NCBI GenBank assembly: GCA_037576195.1
Contig: CM075103.1
Location: 22,816,001-22,880,000, forward strand
DNA length: 64,000 nucleotides
Direction of reading: 5' to 3'
Origin: Phytoseiulus persimilis
Taxonomy: Eukaryota > Arthropoda > Arachnida > Mesostigmata > Phytoseiidae
Position numbers and translations under genes: made by a program. Below are positions 61,109 through 64,000 of this stretch, piece after piece. The notes beneath the pieces were generated by a model. It was not told the origin of the DNA. It saw only the letters and a list, made by a program, of their open reading frames with translations, and ran no database searches. How positions within the stretch are numbered: the first letter of the stretch is position 1; every line of letters starts with the position of its first letter.

Positions 61109-64000
61109 ATGATGTGGAGATCACCAGAATCGGCGACGACTAACATGGTGAGAGCCATTTCTGAACGCTTCTTCTCGGGTTCGGCGCCGAGGAACAAAGA
61201 GTTAGAAAGATTTTATTTTCCCAAATCCTCGGCGGATTCGTCGGAACACCCTGCACGACTCAGCCACGGAGAGTTGCCCCGTCTGGAAAAGTACGGTCCG
61301 CTCTCCCTCGAGAGGGAACGCTTCATAGCGGTCGCTTCCGCTCGTCAATGCGGAGCGACTCTCGCGGAACAACCTCAAGATTCCGAAAAGGTACTCCTCG
61401 AATTCCAAGACAGGGGCCACATGAATGGGTATTCACCGTCAAAGAAGTTCACCAAATCCGTGGATGAGAGACTGCCTACCGCGCGCTGTCTCTACTGCCC
61501 TCGAGGTGTCGCGGCGCCGTCGCTCCTGGATCCAGCGAAACGAGTGACAAGCAGGATTCGCCTCGGGTTCACGAAAAAATTACGAACTTTCAATTCAAAA
61601 TCAGTAATGGAATGTAGCGGTGTTGCATCATCGGCGAAAAACCACTTGTGTGACTTCTCGCGACTTCGCGGTTTTGATTGTTACCGTTGCTGAGAAACCG
61701 ATAAGGAATCGTGGCGGAAAGAGCTTGCTCATCATGAGGCGAGACCACATTCCGATCCTTCAGTAGATTCCAGTTGACTGATTGATCCATGCCGGATTGG
61801 CGAAAACTGCAATGTCTCACGCGACACCCGTTCTTTACAGATACTGAAACGGCCGATCGGCAGATTCCTTATTGAAGAGGAGTTCCTATCGCCGACCATA
61901 AGGTCGTCCAGGCCAGCGAGGTCTGCGTCGTCTCCCGCTCAAGGTCCATCGCGACCTTCGAAGCAGTCTACGTCGATTCCTGGATCGGATGTGGATCCTG
62001 GAAACCTGCTCGAGAGATCCCAGTCATCTACGTGTCGAAACTCAATCGACAGAAGTATAAACAAGGAGCCGACCCCGGGGAGCAGATCCCTTGGGGAGGT
62101 GGATGAACAGCCACCGCAAATCCCTCTCTCAACTTCGAAGTCCTACGACAGCGTGTACTCGGGATATGCGATTTCTAGCCGCGGCGGAGACACCTATGAG
62201 CGGAACTATATCAGATGCGGGAAGATCCCTCCGCCAAGAGCGATTTCTTCGACTCGATCTGCTCAGAAATCCCAGAGTGCATACGACCCGAGAAAACAGC
62301 GCCCGGTCTCTCCCGCCGCGACGATTTCTTGCAGTCTGCCTCAACGTTCATCAGAGTTCGATCTCCGCTCCGGGAGCTTAGGAAGCTCGAGGACTGCTCT
62401 CGTCGAACCAACACCACGGCCAAGAACTTCTATCAATTCCGCGGCGACCCAGTTCAGAGGATTCAGGGATCGCGGAAACGGAACCAACGATCTGAATCAC
62501 AGCAACACAGAGTTCCCAGAGAACTCCGGAGTAGTAAACTCACTGTCGCCTGGCCCTGCTCAGCCCTTCGGCTCAGGGCCGTCGATGAACTCCGACCGCG
62601 AGCCTCTTCCCGTCCCGACGGACTCATGCTTGAGCGCGGACCGTTTTCTCGATGATCGCTTGCGCCCCGTAGCGAGTGGTAGGCCCGAAGTGCCTCTGCA
62701 GATCTCCAGACTGCAAAGAGCACCAGGCCTAAAGGATCTGTCCGATCCGGAAGAATCCGTCGGGCGTAACTGTCCTGTTGCTCACTCCAACCGGACGACT
62801 CGGCCGGTTCTCGGGACGCGTGTCTTTGGTCAGAGCGGCCTTGACTCCCCAGTTGGGGAGCGGTTCCCGCGCAGGCACGGACGCGATCAAGCCCCTTCTC
62901 CGCCGGCCCCGAATATTCCCGCATACGAGGGAGCAACACCGCCGTCGAGTCTTGACTGCGCCGCGAAGGATCCCGAAAATACGTTTCCGAAGGTACATGA
63001 GCTCAGAACTTGGTTTTGATTCGATCGTCTAGGAGGTATGAGGAACGAATTTGAGGATTTTGTGATATAACTCGACGCCATTTCCTCGCTCCTGGTTCTA
63101 GCCCGGATCAAATCGCCCACGGACTACATCCTGTTTTGCTCGCAAACACCTGCATCCCCGCAGCGAAATCGAAAAGTATGTACACGTCGGTTTTTATCCA
63201 CGGTCACATTCCATCGAAAAATATTTCGGGATGGATACGTGAATCGATCTCGCAATCAAACAGATTGCATCGCTCCAAGCTCCTGCGAACTCGTCAAGGA
63301 TAATCCCTACTTTTCGCTCTCAGGATCCCTGTGAACTGGACTGAAGAGGCGACTTATGATCCGACACTGGATTCAGAGGCAAAGACGCCGAAATCTTCGA
63401 GGGATCTCTGGTTGATGAGTTCCGGCAACAATTCCGTAAGGACCGAACGGAGCGACATACCTCCCCCGTTGCCGCTGTTTCCACCCCCTGACGACTCTCA
63501 CAGGACACCAAAACGCGAGAAGTCTATGGCGGCGCTTGATGCAAGTTTCGCAAGATGGCGAGAAGGGATTGTGTCTCCGGAGGAGCCGATATTACCGGTG
63601 GAGCCCGCTGGATCGGGAGAGGAGGAGAGCCCAGACGTTTCTTCTGGAGGTGTTACGGATGCTCGCAGAATGACACCTAAGGAAAGATGGGCTCTCTTCC
63701 CTATTGATCTCCGCATGCTCCAAACTGGATCGAGGTACTGGTTCTCTGCGCCGGAGCAAGCAGTCCTTGAGAGGTACAGATGTATCGAACAAAGTTTCGT
63801 CCGACCGCCGTCTTGTCATGGCTATGACATACTGCACATCGATCACCGACCGATTTCGTCAAAATAAATATCGCATATCACTGGAGAACGATCCTGAGAA
63901 AAGAAAAGTTGAGACTCCCGCCTCTGAGAGGCTTGCTGTTCTCCGACTTGATGCCGACAACTCCGGTTCCGGGTTGCGAACGGCCGCTTCGATTCGATAG
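61109..64000 (+). CDS. Unrecognised low-complexity protein, partial (runs to the right edge)
   Basis: Best-supported exons are a segment ending at 61390 (donor AAG|GTACTC; coding from at least 61109), then 61841-62992 (acceptor TTCTTTACAG; 384 codons, phase 0 at both ends), then a segment from 63324 (acceptor CGCTCTCAG) to about 63860. The large exon is open throughout and rich in Ser, Pro, Arg and Asp, so mostly disordered. The third has proline-rich PPPLPLFPPP and a more ordered RWALFPIDLRMLQTGSRYWF region. The junction from 62992 to 63324 does not keep frame as written; a weaker donor at 63013 (GTTTTG) would. I see no known domain. Disordered scaffold or cytoskeletal regulators look like this, but that is a guess. 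The start and the 3' end are not resolved. Confidence 0.42.

Noticed and set aside
1..64000. tRNA, rRNA or other structured RNA genes
   Set aside because: I looked for GTTCGAATCC-type T-arm boxes on both strands and for rRNA-like blocks and found none that could fold into a plausible gene by eye.

Overview
This is a piece of an animal nuclear genome, not a bacterial or organellar one. The genes are split by short spliceosomal introns (mostly 60-370 nt, GT...AG). The mobile elements are LINEs, a BEL/Pao retroelement and a pogo/Tigger DNA transposon, and there are divergent chemosensory ionotropic receptors. Together with the mid-range GC content this points to an arthropod. A mite or other chelicerate is my best guess, but that is inference only.

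The main content is a family of fibronectin type III (FN3) cell-surface proteins. Four complete members lie on the minus strand: A at 965-3455, B at 13003-16410, C at 19514-22697 and F at 52189-55011. A fifth, D (26293-27360), is a short secreted form on the plus strand. A sixth, E (47553-50680, minus), is a broken copy with a 1.8 kb LINE sitting inside it. I assembled the exons by hand from splice sites and reading phase, and every complete model closes without a frame error. All use the same order of intron phases (1-1-2-1-1-2) and share two cysteine signatures, so they look like tandem duplicates. Each long member has a signal peptide, five or six FN3 domains, one membrane span and a very short tail. 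F also carries a mucin-like Ser/Thr/Pro repeat. The shared cysteine-marked architecture is the strongest candidate here for something not yet described.

Other genes are a six-finger C2H2 zinc-finger protein (31698-32264, minus) with its own TATA box, a complete ionotropic-receptor-like gene (38175-40217, plus), a decayed receptor-like relative (about 42772-44235, plus), and an unrecognised low-complexity protein gene running off the right edge (about 61109-64000, plus). A weaker coding-like zone lies at 58.6-60.5 kb.

Mobile DNA is widespread. It comprises a Tigger relic (5290-6440), two degraded LINE reverse transcriptases (28560-29560 and 29690-30075), a BEL/Pao pol relic (45640-47061), a LINE with an open frame (48520-50312), a decayed relative of it (56030-57530), and a short dispersed unit built around GATCGATCCCGGAACCACCTC-like sequence. 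Long intervals at 6.4-13.0, 16.4-19.5, 32.3-38.1 and 40.2-42.7 kb hold no gene I can support.
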